From Mesorhizobium sp. M1C.F.Ca.ET.210.01.1.1 (lineage in GTDB: Bacteria > Pseudomonadota > Alphaproteobacteria > Rhizobiales > Rhizobiaceae), in NCBI RefSeq assembly GCF_004791585.1, contig NZ_SRUU01000033.1, positions 1 through 64,000 of the forward strand: DNA of 64,000 nt, in the 5' to 3' direction. The notes under the pieces were generated by a model. That model searched no databases and was not told the DNA's origin. It was given only the letters and a program-made list of their open reading frames with translations. Below are positions 35,982 through 44,284 of this stretch, in pieces. The position numbers and the translations under genes were made by a program. The first letter of the stretch is position 1; each line of letters begins with the position of its first letter.

Positions 35982-37241
35982 ATGGCGGAATATTCAGCCT
36001 TCTCGCTACTCAAGAACGCGCTCAGCGGAAACAAGGACTGGAAGCCGGCCTGGCGCAAGCCGGACCCGAAGGCATCCTATGACGTGATCGTCATCGGTGG
36101 CGGCGGACACGGGCTGTCGACCGCTTACTATCTCGCCAAGGAGCATGGTATCACCAATGTCGCGGTGCTGGAGAAGGGCTGGCTGGGCTCGGGCAATGTC
36201 GGGCGCAACACCACCGCGGTGCGCTCGAACTATCTTTTGCCTTCCAACACCCGCTTCTACGAACACTCGATGAAGCTGTGGGAGAACCTGTCGCACGACC
36301 TCAACTACAATGTCATGTTCTCGCAGCGCGGCTGCCTGAACCTGGCGCACACCCCGGCCCAGCTCGACGACTATGCAAGGCGCGGCAACGCCATGCGCCA
36401 TCTCGGCGTCGATGCCGAGCTGATGAACGTTAGTGAGATCAAGCGGCTTGTCCCGGCGCTGGACGTCTCGGGCTCGGCGCGCTTTCCTGTCCTTGGCGGG
36501 CTGATGCAGCGGCGCGCCGGCAGCGCCCGCCACGATGCCGTCGCCTGGGGCTATGCGCGCGGCGCCGACCGGCGCGGCGTCGACATCATCGAGAATTGCG
36601 AAGTCACCGGTTTCCTGCGCGACGGCGACCGCATCACCGGCGTGTCGACGACGCGTGGCGAGATCCGCGCCAAGAAGGTGGCGCTCGCCGTCGCCGGCAG
36701 CACCGGCCGGGTGATGCAGTTGGCCGGCATCGAGAAGATGCCGATCGAGAGCCATGTGCTGCAGGCCTTCGTCTCGGAATCGCTGAAACCGATCATCGAC
36801 ACGATCCTGACCTTCGGCATGGGCCACTTTTACATCTCGCAGTCCGACAAGGGCGGCCTGGTCTATGGCGGCGACCTCGACGGCTACAACAGCTATGCCC
36901 AGCGCGGCAGCCTGCCGATCGTCGACGAGGTGATGAGCGAGATGCTGGCGCTGTTCCCAGGCCTGGCGCGCGTGCGCATGCTGCGCTCCTGGGGTGGTCT
37001 CTGCGACATGACGATGGACGGCTCGCCGATCATCACCACCGGCCCGCTGCCCGGCATGTATCTCAATTGCGGCTGGTGTTACGGCGGCTTCAAGGCGACG
37101 CCTGCCTCCGGCTGGTGCTTCGCCTGGACCATCGCCAAGGACGAGCCGCACGAGTTCAACGCGCCCTTCACGCTCGACCGTTTCTACCGCGGCCTGATCA
37201 TCGACGACAAAGGCCAGGGCGCGACGCCACGGCTGCATTAG
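35982..37241 (+). CDS. soxB: Sarcosine oxidase beta subunit
   Basis: The 419-residue FAD/FMN protein has VIVIGGGGHGLSTAYYLA at the N-terminus and SARHDAVAWGYARGAD, whose His carries covalent FMN in heterotetrameric sarcosine oxidases. It oxidises sarcosine to glycine with methylene-THF and H2O2. Start ATG 35982 (MAEYSAFSLLKNAL) is favoured; ATG 35973 is an alternative. It heads the soxBDAG operon in the standard order. Confidence 0.95.
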   Translation: MAEYSAFSLLKNALSGNKDWKPAWRKPDPKASYDVIVIGGGGHGLSTAYYLAKEHGITNVAVLEKGWLGSGNVGRNTTAVRSNYLLPSNTRFYEHSMKLWENLSHDLNYNVMFSQRGCLNLAHTPAQLDDYARRGNAMRHLGVDAELMNVSEIKRLVPALDVSGSARFPVLGGLMQRRAGSARHDAVAWGYARGADRRGVDIIENCEVTGFLRDGDRITGVSTTRGEIRAKKVALAVAGSTGRVMQLAGIEKMPIESHVLQAFVSESLKPIIDTILTFGMGHFYISQSDKGGLVYGGDLDGYNSYAQRGSLPIVDEVMSEMLALFPGLARVRMLRSWGGLCDMTMDGSPIITTGPLPGMYLNCGWCYGGFKATPASGWCFAWTIAKDEPHEFNAPFTLDRFYRGLIIDDKGQGATPRLH

Positions 37242-37254
37242 GGTTTGAAATACC

Positions 37255-37548
37255 ATGCTGATCACTTGTCCCTATTGCGGCCCGCGCGACGTCATCGAAT
37301 TCACCTACCAGGGCGACGGCAACCGCGAGCGACCGCAACCGGTCTCGCAGGATCTCGATGCCTGGAATGCTTATGTCTACGACCGGCTGAATCCGGCCGG
37401 CGACCACAACGAGATCTGGCAGCATTCCGGCGGCTGCCGCGCACATCTCAGGGTCGTGCGCAATACTGTCACGCATGAGATCCTGAGCACCGCCTTCGCC
37501 CGCGGCGGACACAAATCCGCGGGCCACAGGACGGAGGGCAAGCCGTGA
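37255..37548 (+). CDS. soxD: Sarcosine oxidase delta subunit
   Basis: The 97-residue protein holds the zinc ligands of SoxD: C5 and C8 in CPYC, then H57 and C61 in WQHSGGCRAH. It is a small structural subunit of the alpha-beta-gamma-delta complex. It starts 13 bases after soxB and its stop overlaps the soxA GTG start by four bases. Confidence 0.94.
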   Translation: MLITCPYCGPRDVIEFTYQGDGNRERPQPVSQDLDAWNAYVYDRLNPAGDHNEIWQHSGGCRAHLRVVRNTVTHEILSTAFARGGHKSAGHRTEGKP

Positions 37549-40538
37549 GCTCCCGCCGCACCGAGACCGGCGGCCGGATCGACCGGCTGCGCACCATCCG
37601 CTTCACCTTCGACGGCGCGCCCTATACAGGCCATGCCGGCGACACGCTGGCTTCGGCGCTGCTCGCCAGCGGCGTCACGCTGTTCGGCCGCTCGTTCAAA
37701 TACCACCGCCCGCGCGGCCTGCTCGCCGCCGGCGTCGAGGAGCCGAACGCACTGGTGACGGTGCTGCGCGGCGACGTCCGCGAGCCCAACATCCCGGCCA
37801 CCATGGTCGAGATTTATGACGGGCTCGTCGCCGTCAGCCAGAATCGCTCGCCTTCGCTCGCCTGGGACATCAGCGCGCTCAACCAGCTCGGCGGCAAGGT
37901 CCTGTCGGCCGGCTTCTACTACAAGACCTTCATGGGGCCGGTGATCGGTCCGCTGAAGGGCACGCGCTTCTGGATGTTCTGCGAGCATTTCATCCGCCGC
38001 GCCGCCGGCCTCGGCAGGGCCGGAACAGCGCCCGATACCTCGCGCTACGAACGCATGAACGCCTTCTGCGACGTGCTGGTGGTGGGTTCTGGCCCTGCCG
38101 GCTTGATGGCGGCCAAGGCTGCCGCAGACCAGGGCGCGCGCGTGATCTTGGCCGAGCTCGAGGCGCGTTTCGGCGGCTCGGCCAACTGGTCGGGCGAGAC
38201 GATTGACGACGCGCCGGCCGCCGACTGGGCTGGGCGCCTCGTCGGCCAGCTCGAAGGCAATGACAATGTCCGCCTGCTGCCGCGCACGACGGTCTGGGGT
38301 TATTACGACGGCAACACGCTGGCCGCCCTCGAACGAGTGACCGACCACAAGGAGGTTGCGGCCAGGGGCGAGCCGCGCCAGCGCTATTGGGCGATCCGCG
38401 CCGGGACAGTGGTTCTCGCCACCGGCTCCTTCGAGCGCCCGCTGGTGTTTCCGGGCAATGACCGTCCGGGCGTCATGCTGGCGCACGCCGCCGAGCGCTA
38501 CGCCAATGAATATGCCGTGCTGCCCGGCGAGCGCACCGTTGTCTTCACCAACAATGACAGCGCCTATCGCTCGGCCGTTGCGCTGAAGAAGGCCGGCGCC
38601 GCTGTCGTCGCCATCGTCGATGTCCGCAGCGACGTGTCGAGCGAGATGAGCAGGCTGGCCAGCGAGGCCGATGCCGAGCTGCTCGCCGGCCATGCGGTGG
38701 TCGCGACCGAAGGCGGCAAGGCGCTCACCGGCCTCAAAGTGCAGCGCTTCGATTTGACAAGCGGCGCGCTCAGCGGCGACGAACGCAGCATCCATGCCGA
38801 CTGCCTGGCTATGTCGGGTGGCTGGTCGCCGACCATTCATCTCGCCAGCCAGGCCGGTGCGAGAGCTGAATGGGATCCAGGCAGGCAGGCTTTCCTGCCC
38901 CCGCAGCCGACACAGCGCTGGATCGGCGCCGGCGCCTTCACCGGCAGTTTCTCGACCGCCGAAGCCATTGCCGAGGGCCGCGCGGCCGGCCTTCAGGCCG
39001 CCGGCGGAACGGCGTCCTTGGCGCCCCTGCCCGTGGTCGAGGCTGTGCCTGGCGACCCCGATCCGGCGCCGGTCTTCGAGATCAAGGCCAAGGGCAAGAG
39101 CTTCGTCGACTTCCAGCACGACGTGACCGCCGAGGACGTGCGGCTCGCGCATCGCGAAGGCTTCGTCTCGGTCGAGCATCTTAAGCGCTACACCACGCTC
39201 GGCATGGCGACCGACCAGGGCAAGAGCTCCAACGTGCCGGGCCTCGCCATCATGGCCGAAGCACTCGGCAAGCCGATCCCGGAAGTCGGCACGACGCGCT
39301 TCCGGCCGCCCTACACGGCGGTATCGATCGGCTCACTGGCGGCCGAGCGCTTCGGCGATCTGAAGCCCGAGCGGCTGACGCCGATGCATGACTGGCATAT
39401 CGAAAACGGCGCGACCATGTATTCGGCCGGCCTTTGGTACCGCCCGATGATCTACGGCCTTGCCGGCGAGACGGTCGAGCAGGCCTATGTGCGCGAGGCC
39501 AAGGCGACGCGCGAGAGCGCCGGTATCGTCGACGTCTCGACGCTCGGCAAGATCGCCGTCCAGGGACCGGATGCGGCGGAGTTCCTCGACCGCGTCTACA
39601 CCAACATGTTTTCCACTTTGGCCGTCGGCAAGGCCCGCTACGGCCTGATGCTGCGCGAGGACGGGCTTGCCTTCGACGACGGCACCACCTGGCGGCTCGG
39701 CGAGCAGGACTTCCTGATGACCACCACCACCGCCAATGCCGGCAAGGTGATGCAGCATCTGGAATATTTCCTCGACGTCATCTGGCCCGAGCTGAAGGTC
39801 ACCGTCACCTCCGTCACCGACGAATGGGCGGGCGCGGCGATCGGCGGTCCGAAGGCCAGAGCGATCCTCGCCGCATGCGTGAAGGGCACGGCCGTCGACA
39901 ACGCCGCTCTTCCCTTCATGGGCATCGTCCACGGTGAGATCGCCAGCGTGCCGGTGATGATCTGCCGGCTCTCCTTCTCCGGCGAAATGGCCTTCGAGGT
40001 CTATTCCGGAGCCGGCTACGGCACACGCGTCTGGGAGGCTCTGATCGAGGCCGGCAAGCCTTTCGGCCTGGTGACTTACGGGCTCGAGGCGCTCGGCACG
40101 ATGCGCATCGAGAAGGGCCATGTCACCGGCGCCGAGATCGACGGCCGCACCACGGCGCGCGACCTGCATCTCGACTGGATGCTGTCCAAGAAGAAACCCT
40201 TCATCGGCTCGGCCATGATGGACCGCGAAGGGCTGATCGCTTCGGACCGGCTGCAGCTCGTCGGGCTGGTCTCGCTCGACAACCGGCCGTTCAATGGCGG
40301 CGCGCATGTCGTCGAGGAACTTGACGAAGCCAATCCGCACGGGTCGATCGGCCATATCACCGCCTGCTGCTATTCGCCAGCGCTCGGCAAATACATAGCG
40401 CTTGCGCTGGTCAAGGGCGGCAAGGCGCGGCACGGCACGCGCGCCTTTGTCTCCGACCCGCTGCGCAACCGGTTCGGGCCGATCGAGATCGTCTCCAACC
40501 ATTTCTACGATCCGGACGGGAGCCGCATGCATGGTTGA
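37545..40538 (+). CDS. soxA: Sarcosine oxidase alpha subunit
   Basis: The 997-residue protein starts with a ferredoxin-like domain that lacks the cluster cysteines (RFTFDGAPYTGHAGDTLASALLA), followed by the NAD-binding site (VLVVGSGPAGLMAAKAAADQG), the FAD/NAD domain and a C-terminal GcvT domain that binds THF (from about residue 610). This is the normal heterotetrameric SoxA architecture. The GTG start overlaps soxD and the stop overlaps soxG by 8 bases. Confidence 0.95.
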   Translation: MSSRRTETGGRIDRLRTIRFTFDGAPYTGHAGDTLASALLASGVTLFGRSFKYHRPRGLLAAGVEEPNALVTVLRGDVREPNIPATMVEIYDGLVAVSQNRSPSLAWDISALNQLGGKVLSAGFYYKTFMGPVIGPLKGTRFWMFCEHFIRRAAGLGRAGTAPDTSRYERMNAFCDVLVVGSGPAGLMAAKAAADQGARVILAELEARFGGSANWSGETIDDAPAADWAGRLVGQLEGNDNVRLLPRTTVWGYYDGNTLAALERVTDHKEVAARGEPRQRYWAIRAGTVVLATGSFERPLVFPGNDRPGVMLAHAAERYANEYAVLPGERTVVFTNNDSAYRSAVALKKAGAAVVAIVDVRSDVSSEMSRLASEADAELLAGHAVVATEGGKALTGLKVQRFDLTSGALSGDERSIHADCLAMSGGWSPTIHLASQAGARAEWDPGRQAFLPPQPTQRWIGAGAFTGSFSTAEAIAEGRAAGLQAAGGTASLAPLPVVEAVPGDPDPAPVFEIKAKGKSFVDFQHDVTAEDVRLAHREGFVSVEHLKRYTTLGMATDQGKSSNVPGLAIMAEALGKPIPEVGTTRFRPPYTAVSIGSLAAERFGDLKPERLTPMHDWHIENGATMYSAGLWYRPMIYGLAGETVEQAYVREAKATRESAGIVDVSTLGKIAVQGPDAAEFLDRVYTNMFSTLAVGKARYGLMLREDGLAFDDGTTWRLGEQDFLMTTTTANAGKVMQHLEYFLDVIWPELKVTVTSVTDEWAGAAIGGPKARAILAACVKGTAVDNAALPFMGIVHGEIASVPVMICRLSFSGEMAFEVYSGAGYGTRVWEALIEAGKPFGLVTYGLEALGTMRIEKGHVTGAEIDGRTTARDLHLDWMLSKKKPFIGSAMMDREGLIASDRLQLVGLVSLDNRPFNGGAHVVEELDEANPHGSIGHITACCYSPALGKYIALALVKGGKARHGTRAFVSDPLRNRFGPIEIVSNHFYDPDGSRMHG

Positions 40539-41118
40539 GCGCCAATCCCCGCTTGAGCCGGCTTATCACCCGGGCTCGCACGGCAATTTCGAACATGGGG
40601 TCGACGTCATCCTGTCCGAGACCCGGCCGGGCTCGATCCTGCAGCTCGCGGCATGGCCGGGCGAGGAGAAACGGCTGATCGACGCCATCCGCAAGGTCAC
40701 CGGCCTCGCCTTGCCCGACGGCGCGGGCGGCGGTGTAAGCAATGGCGGCCGCGCCGCTTTCGGCTTCGCGCCCGGGAAATTCACCGTGGTCGACGAGGCG
40801 GAAGGCCTGGCGTCGGCGTTCGCCGGCGTCATCACGCCGGACATCGGCACGGTCACCGATCTCTCGCATGGCCGCACCGCGATCCGCATCGCCGGGCCGA
40901 AAGCCGAGTGGGTGATGGCCAAATTCTTCGCCATCGACTTTGCCTTGCCGGCCTTCCCGCTGGGCGCCGGCCGCTCGACCAACCATCACGATGTCTTTGC
41001 CCAGATCCAGCGCAGCGGCGCCGACCAGTTCGATATCTACGTGTTCCGCTCCTTCGCACGCTCGTTCTGGAAGGCGCTCTGCCACGCCAGCGAGGAAGTG
41101 GGCTACGAGGTGCACTAG
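40531..41118 (+). CDS. soxG: Sarcosine oxidase gamma subunit
   Basis: The 195-residue GcvT-like small subunit (ISPDIGTVTDLSHGRTAIRI-type core, FARSFWKALCHASEEVGYEV at the end) completes the soxBDAG complex. Coupled to soxA by an 8-base overlap. Residue count and order match rhizobial SoxG. Confidence 0.93.
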   Translation: MVERQSPLEPAYHPGSHGNFEHGVDVILSETRPGSILQLAAWPGEEKRLIDAIRKVTGLALPDGAGGGVSNGGRAAFGFAPGKFTVVDEAEGLASAFAGVITPDIGTVTDLSHGRTAIRIAGPKAEWVMAKFFAIDFALPAFPLGAGRSTNHHDVFAQIQRSGADQFDIYVFRSFARSFWKALCHASEEVGYEVH

Positions 41119-41244
41119 AGCCAGCCGCCTGGCACTATCGACGGCCACAACTGCTGCTTGAGGCCGGACCATCGAAGACGATAGACGGGAATCATGGGCT
41201 CTTGTCGGAGCCCGCTCAGGCAACCAGTTCGACCATTTCCTTCC

Positions 41245-42687
41245 ATGACTGCAGAGACTTCGGCGACAGCCACGAACCGCTTTGCCACGGCGGGCGAGGC
41301 ATCCATGTTTTTGCCGTTCACCGTCGCCTGCGGCGTGTTCATGACCAGCCTCGACCAGAACGTCGTGGTGACCGCACTGCCCGGTATCGGCGAAAGCCTC
41401 GCCCGCCCGCCGAGCCAGCTCGGCCTGTTGATCACGGTCTATGTCGCCAGCCTCATCATCTCGATGCCGCTCGGCGGTTGGTTGGCCGACCGCTTCGGCC
41501 TGCGCAACGTCTATTGCTTTGCGCTGCTGGTCTTCGCCAGCGCCTCGGCGCTCTGCGGCCTGTCGGAGAACATCTGGACGCTGGTCGGCCCTCGTGCGCT
41601 GCAGGGCTTCGGCGGCGCGCTGATGGGCACGCTGGGCCAGATCGTCATCCTGTCGAGCTTCCCGCGCGACCGCACGCTCAAGATCAATATGTATATCTCG
41701 CTCGCCGGCCAATCGGGACCGCTTGTCGGGCCTCTGGTCGGCGGCGCGCTCACCACATACGTCTCGTGGCGCTGGATTTTCTACATCAACATCCCGATCG
41801 CGCTGATCGCGGCCCTGTTTGCCGCTTCGTTGTTTCCCTCAACCACCAAGCCGGTCCGCACGCCCTTCGACTTTCCAGGCTTCCTGCTGGTCGGCAGCGG
41901 CATGGCGCTGCTCGTCTTCGGCATGGATACGCTCGCCGCGAGGGATGCCGCGGGCAGCAGCATCGCCTTGGAGCTGGGGCTGGCGATCGCGATCCTCACG
42001 GTGGCAGCCTTCTATTGCCTGCGCGCCCGCAATCCGCTGCTCGACCTCAACCTGCTGCGCATCCGCACCTTCCGCATCTCATTCCTCACCGGCGGCGGGC
42101 TGGACACGATAGGGCTGAGCTCCGTTGTCTTCCTGCTACCGCTGATGTTCCAGCTCGGCTTCGGCATGAGCGCGGTGCAGGCGGGATCGCTGACCTTCGT
42201 CGCGGCAATCGGATCGCTGCTGATGCGCTTCTTCATGCCGCGCATCCTGAACCGCTTCGGCTTCAGGCGGGTGTTGATCACCAACACGCCGATCGCCGCC
42301 TTGCTGGTCGCTGGCTTCGCCCTGCTGCAGGCAAGCACGCCGACCTGGATCGTGCTTGCCTACATCTTTGTCTTCGGCCTTGTCCGCTCGATCCAATGGG
42401 CGTCGACCGGCAATCTTTCATATTCGGACATCGCGCCGGAGCAGCTTTCCCGCTTCAGCGCGCTCTATTACATCCTCTGGCAGTTGGCGGTGGCGATCAG
42501 CGTCGGTCTGGCGGCCGCGCTGCTCTCGCTTCTTGCCAGCGGCGGCCAGGCCAGCATCAACGACTACCGCATCCTGTTCGTCATCGAGGGCCTGATCACG
42601 CTCTGCGCGCTGTCGGCCTATCTGCGGCTGACGCCCCAAGACGGCGCCCATGTCAGCGGCCATGGCGCGCATACGGGCACGGATTGA
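41245..42687 (+). CDS. MFS transporter, DHA2 (14-TM) drug-exporter type
   Basis: The protein has about 14 hydrophobic segments and the MFS motif GGWLADRFGLRNVY between helices 2 and 3, with motif D1-like MTSLDQNVVVTALPGI near the start. It belongs to DHA2 exporters. Start ATG 41245 is preferred because the preceding in-frame region is Pro/Arg-rich and lies in spacer, but ATG 41194 is possible. It follows soxG after about 125 bases and may not share its operon. Confidence 0.86.
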   Translation: MTAETSATATNRFATAGEASMFLPFTVACGVFMTSLDQNVVVTALPGIGESLARPPSQLGLLITVYVASLIISMPLGGWLADRFGLRNVYCFALLVFASASALCGLSENIWTLVGPRALQGFGGALMGTLGQIVILSSFPRDRTLKINMYISLAGQSGPLVGPLVGGALTTYVSWRWIFYINIPIALIAALFAASLFPSTTKPVRTPFDFPGFLLVGSGMALLVFGMDTLAARDAAGSSIALELGLAIAILTVAAFYCLRARNPLLDLNLLRIRTFRISFLTGGGLDTIGLSSVVFLLPLMFQLGFGMSAVQAGSLTFVAAIGSLLMRFFMPRILNRFGFRRVLITNTPIAALLVAGFALLQASTPTWIVLAYIFVFGLVRSIQWASTGNLSYSDIAPEQLSRFSALYYILWQLAVAISVGLAAALLSLLASGGQASINDYRILFVIEGLITLCALSAYLRLTPQDGAHVSGHGAHTGTD

Positions 42688-42730
42688 CAAATCGGACTGC
42701 GGCCCGCGCCGGCACTATTTTGCGCCGTCA

Positions 42731-43435
42731 CTATTTTGCGAACGTCACCCAGTCTTCGAGCGGCGCGCGGTCGGTGCGGAATTCGTTCTCTGGCTTCGAG
42801 TTGTCCTCATAGCCCAGCGCCATGCCGCAGACGACGACTTCCTCGTCGGGAATGTTGAGCACCGGTCGGATCTGCCGGTGGTAGGGCGCAAAGGCTGCCT
42901 GCGGGCAGGTGTGCAATCCTCTGCCCCGCGCCGCGACCATGATGTTCTGCAGGAACATGCCGTAGTCGATCCATGATCCCTTGTTCAGCCGCCGGTCGAC
43001 TGTGAAGATCATGCCGACCGGCGCGTCGAAGAAGACGAAGTTGCGGTCGTGCTGCGCCCGCATCTTGTCGACCTCGCGCCGGCCGATACCGATGGCGCCG
43101 TAGAGGCCGAAACCGTTGGCGCGGCGCCGGCTGAGATAGGGCTCGAAGAACTGGTCGGGATAGTAGCGGTACTCGTCCCATTCCGCCTTCTCGGCGCGGA
43201 TGCCGGAATTGAGGATGGCGTCGCTGATGCGCTGCTTCACCTCGCCCTTGGTCACATAGACCCGCCAGGGCTGCATGTTGGTGCCCGACGGCGCTCGCGC
43301 CGCCACCGTCAGGATGGAGCGGATCGTTTCGTCGTCGACCATGTCGGGCAAGAAGGCGCGCACGGACCGGCGCGACGTGATCGCCTCGTCGACGACCAGC
43401 GCATCTGGGGCGATTTGGCTATTCTTCTCCAGCAT
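42731..43435 (-). CDS. Nitroreductase-family FMN protein
   Basis: The 234-residue enzyme has SRRSVRAFLPDMVDD, ILTVAARAPSGTNMQPW and IPDEEVVVCGMALGY, the FMN-binding pattern of the nitroreductase family. It reduces nitro-aromatics or quinones with NAD(P)H; physiological substrate unknown. It is convergent with the MFS gene and divergent from the XRE-cupin regulator, so it may be under the same operators at 43589-43654. ATG 43435 is preferred to a non-ATG start upstream. Confidence 0.88.
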   Translation of the reverse strand: MLEKNSQIAPDALVVDEAITSRRSVRAFLPDMVDDETIRSILTVAARAPSGTNMQPWRVYVTKGEVKQRISDAILNSGIRAEKAEWDEYRYYPDQFFEPYLSRRRANGFGLYGAIGIGRREVDKMRAQHDRNFVFFDAPVGMIFTVDRRLNKGSWIDYGMFLQNIMVAARGRGLHTCPQAAFAPYHRQIRPVLNIPDEEVVVCGMALGYEDNSKPENEFRTDRAPLEDWVTFAK

Positions 43436-43588
43436 GGGCCGTCCCTTCGCGCATGGCCCCGCAACCGGTTTCCGCAACGACCATCCGCAGGCTAGATAAC
43501 TAACTGGTCCGATCGGACGTCCCCACTCGCCGCTCGTGGGCGAGCCTTTGCATCAACCGCCAGAATCGCGCAAGCAAATCTTGCGACG

Positions 43589-43615
43589 CATGAAAATCCC
43601 CTTGATTTTTTCATG
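43589..43615. promoter_or_regulatory. Operator candidate 1: CATGAAAA-N11-TTTTCATG
   Basis: The site reads CATGAAAA ... TTTTCATG with perfect 8-base inverted arms. It lies 63 bases before the second-choice start of the XRE-cupin gene and is matched by a second copy 39 bases on, nearly four helical turns. This is the layout of cooperative repressor binding in a divergent promoter. Confidence 0.75.
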
Positions 43616-43627
43616 ACCTTACTCTCT

Positions 43628-43654
43628 CATGAAAATTGCTCAGATTTTTTCATG
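43628..43654. promoter_or_regulatory. Operator candidate 2: CATGAAAA-N11-TTTTCATG
   Basis: This second copy has the same 8-base inverted arms, and its right arm covers the ATG at 43652. Arm sequence and spacing are identical to copy 1, centred 39 bases apart. If translation starts at TTG 43679, which follows GAGGGA, both operators lie fully upstream of the coding region. Confidence 0.75.
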
Positions 43655-44266
43655 TCGAATTTTCAAACAGAGGGACGATTGACCTCGACCGCTATCAGAT
43701 CGGAGCAGGACAATGGCGACCGGCTGCTGGCCGGCGACATTCGCGCGCTGCGCAAGGCGCGCGGGCTGACGCTCGCTGAAACTGCGCTCAAGTTGGGGCG
43801 CTCGGTCGGCTGGGTCAGCCAGGTCGAGCGCGGTCTCTCGGTGCCGTCGCTTGGCGATCTGCGGGCATTCGCCGACCTTTTTGGCGTGCCGATCAGCCTG
43901 TTCTTCAGTCATGACGTCCCCGTCGAGGAAGAGCGCGGCGTCATCGTGCGCGCCGGTAGGCGCCGGGTGCTTGGCACAAGCGAATCAGGCCTTGTGGAGG
44001 AGCTTCTGTCGCCCGATCTCGGCGGTAGCTTCGAGATGGTGCGCTCCGTCTTCGCACCCGGCGCGGAGATGAAGACGGCAGCGCTGCGGCCGACCGAAGA
44101 GGCTGGTTACATTGCCTCCGGGCTCTTCGACATCGAGATAAACGGCGTCTGGCACCGGCTTTCCGAGGGCGACTCGTTTCGTTTCGAGGGCAAGCCCTAT
44201 CGCTGGCGCAACCCGGGTACCGAACCAGTGGTCGTGATCTGGGTGGTTTCGCCGCCCGTGTATTGA
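43652..44266 (+). CDS. XRE-cupin transcriptional regulator
   Basis: The protein has an HTH_3 domain (IRALRKARGLTLAETALKLGRSVGWVSQVERGLSVPSLGDLRAFADLFGV, about residues 35-85) followed by a C-terminal cupin domain (GAEMKTAALRPTEEAGYIASGLFDIEI, then GDSFRFEGKPYRWRN). Such proteins usually regulate catabolic genes next to them. The start is uncertain: ATG 43652 sits inside an operator and lacks a ribosome binding site, while TTG 43679 follows GAGGGA. It lies only about 20 bases before the dimethylglycine-dehydrogenase-like operon, which it probably controls. Confidence 0.85.
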   Translation: MSNFQTEGRLTSTAIRSEQDNGDRLLAGDIRALRKARGLTLAETALKLGRSVGWVSQVERGLSVPSLGDLRAFADLFGVPISLFFSHDVPVEEERGVIVRAGRRRVLGTSESGLVEELLSPDLGGSFEMVRSVFAPGAEMKTAALRPTEEAGYIASGLFDIEINGVWHRLSEGDSFRFEGKPYRWRNPGTEPVVVIWVVSPPVY

Positions 44267-44284
44267 TTTACTTTGGAGGAGAAC

